A stretch of 64,000 bases of DNA from Streptomonospora salina. GTDB lineage: Bacteria > Actinomycetota > Actinomycetes > Streptosporangiales > Streptosporangiaceae. The position numbers and the translations under genes were made by a program. Location: NCBI RefSeq assembly GCF_014204715.1, contig NZ_JACHLY010000001.1, positions 1,705,001 to 1,769,000 on the forward strand, read 5' to 3'. Positions 63,801-64,000 of this stretch are shown here, piece by piece; position 1 is the stretch's first letter; each line of letters starts with the position of its first letter. The notes beneath the pieces are model-generated. The model worked only from the letters and a program-made list of their open reading frames with translations. It had not been told where the DNA came from and did no database searches.

Positions 63801-63897
63801 GACCGAGCTGAAGCGGACCGGCGGCCGGCACCGCGACGTCTACCTGGTCTTCACCGGGGACCTGCGGCTGAGCGGATTCTCCCTGACCACGGGGTAG
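60880..63897 (+). CDS. secreted glycoside hydrolase family 3 with beta-trefoil insert and C-terminal CBM6-like domain
   Basis: Exported beta-glycosidase of 1005 residues. Pro-rich start, signal peptide cleaved near residue 56 (APASA-EDLP), the GH3 N-domain (RTGSEALHGVAW, PAVADPLRDPRWGRNEEGYSEDP, KTAPTVKHFAGYN, GVMAAYNKLNGRPAH) with nucleophile Asp293 in IVSDAYG, the GH3 C-domain interrupted at about 472-600 by a beta-trefoil/fascin-like insert (LRTEANGKTVGLGEGN..FNDQEQPNGWF), VVVVGNMPFINARETDDRED, a fibronectin-like domain and a CBM6-like module from about 915. Beta-xylosidase or beta-glucosidase activity is inferred. GTG 60880 has AGGTAGGA just upstream. Confidence 0.93.
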   Translation: MNRSIPQPPPPTGDSPPPRAPAARAAAGLRGALRRTAALALAAVLAAGTAAAPASAEDLPFRDPDLSVDERVADLLGRLTRDEKIAMLHQYQPAIPRLDIGAFRTGSEALHGVAWLGEATVFPQSVGLGATWDTGLVERVGGATGTEMRGFHAQDPAAHGLNVWAPVADPLRDPRWGRNEEGYSEDPALVGAMTDAYTGGLSGDDDFYLKTAPTVKHFAGYNIEERRDRVSVTVPPRALHEYVYPAFRPAIESGNATGVMAAYNKLNGRPAHVSPLLEDVRSWSEDETMIVSDAYGPSNVAGSQDYYDDHAQSHAAMLKAGIDSYTDQDADPSLTVDAVTSALEQGLITEDHVDAAVGRSLSIRFRLGEFAPDARNPYSGIGPEAIDTPEHRELAREAATEQMTLLKNDGALPLDAEQDGDVAVVGPLADTLYEDWYSGTMPYEATPAGGIADRLGGDGSVTAAEGADRIRLTTPEGGAITASSAADGGALRVQDSGESADAQGISVFEWGEGVVTLRTEANGKTVGLGEGNRLFNDQEQPNGWFVQQLFRFEEVGDGQVVLKYDGYDEWNQKYVSVGADGALTVDADTRDQAARFEKETLADGADQAVEEASGADAAVVVVGNMPFINARETDDREDIALPKAQRELVRAVTEANPNTVVVLESSYPQAMPWAQENAPALLWTSHAGQETGNALASVLYGDANPAGRLPQTWYRSAEDLPAMNDYDVIDSGHTYQYFEGDPLYAFGHGLSYTDFEYGKPELDRKRIGADGTVTVRVPVTNTGERGGDEVVQLYTSQKRSRVQQPAKELRDFERVHVEAGETAAVELEIDAADLAFWDVTSGSMVVERAKHDVLVGSSSADIRRTARIKVDGERIPPRDLSDDIRAADFDRYSPGAELVDETKAQGDAVEGAEGDWIAFDDSDLRGLSSFTARTARSQDGAAGLEVRVGSPEGRLLGTAEVPATGGVYAYTETTTELKRTGGRHRDVYLVFTGDLRLSGFSLTTG

Positions 63898-63923
63898 TCC
63901 GGGACGGCGGAACCGCACTCTCA

Positions 63924-63953
63924 GGGCCGGCCCCGCAGCGGCGGGGCCGGCCC
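63924..63953 (+). terminator. terminator hairpin after the GH3 gene
   Basis: 13-bp perfect stem GGGCCGGCCCCGC / GCGGGGCCGGCCC with a 4-base loop, 26 bp after the GH3 stop; tail GCTCGTGT only weakly T-rich. Confidence 0.7.
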
Positions 63954-64000
63954 GCTCGTGTCCGGGGCCCACGCGGCCCTCGCTCGTGGCCGCCGGCGGG

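Overview
The window is about 72% GC with many GTG and TTG starts. Its gene set is that of a filamentous actinomycete: RpfB, AdnAB, SepX/GlpR with Glp, actinobacterial Pmt and TatB, a DinB/mycothiol-type protein, DUF397 and DUF5753 genes, and a CspA with a long leader. A Streptosporangiales or Nocardiopsaceae-like host is my inference. No phage, plasmid, insertion sequence or CRISPR array is visible.

Layout. (1) 0.1-24.6 kb is conserved chromosome: an alpha/beta hydrolase, adnB-adnA (DNA end resection), rpfB, a CoA racemase/transferase, tatD, metG, a fused secDF, and the divergent rsmI/pmt pair. This matches the conserved pmt-rsmI-metG-tatD-rpfB block, but ksgA does not follow rpfB; adnAB does. 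Then come cspA, a voltage-gated channel, tatB, a 39-residue secreted peptide and tRNA-Ala(CGC). (2) 24.6-34.0 kb is a division and cofactor block: sepX/glpR, a GNAT gene, mog, moaC, glp (gephyrin-like) and galU on the minus strand, opposite a 5-FTHF cyclo-ligase, FmdB and a SAF-domain protein; an M15 peptidase and tRNA-Arg(CCT) follow. (3) 34-46 kb is accessory: a MocR regulator with a divergent flavin-binding gene, a TetR regulator with a divergent unknown gene, a histidine kinase - response regulator - tsnR (thiostrepton-type 23S rRNA methylase) gene string opposite a CPBP protease, then a scarred stretch at 42.4-43.6 kb with gene remnants. (4) 46-54 kb holds rnhA, a DUF817 protein, a sulfotransferase, an AA10 LPMO with a DasR-type palindrome far upstream, a DinB-like gene, an L,D-transpeptidase, a dehydrogenase and a proline-rich envelope protein. 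(5) 54.5-63.9 kb is a carbohydrate locus: a LacI regulator, a three-gene ABC importer without its ATPase, a cytoplasmic GH31 and a secreted multidomain GH3, with near-identical palindromes before the regulator and before the transporter.

Main points for follow-up: the thiopeptide-resistance methylase in line with a two-component system; the DasR-like site upstream of the LPMO; the LacI operator pair and the likely xyloside role of its regulon; the Glp/GlpR divisome genes among Mo-cofactor genes; the 39-residue secreted peptide; the channel with a Thr-Glu-Asp-Trp selectivity filter; and the deletion scar near 42.7 kb.
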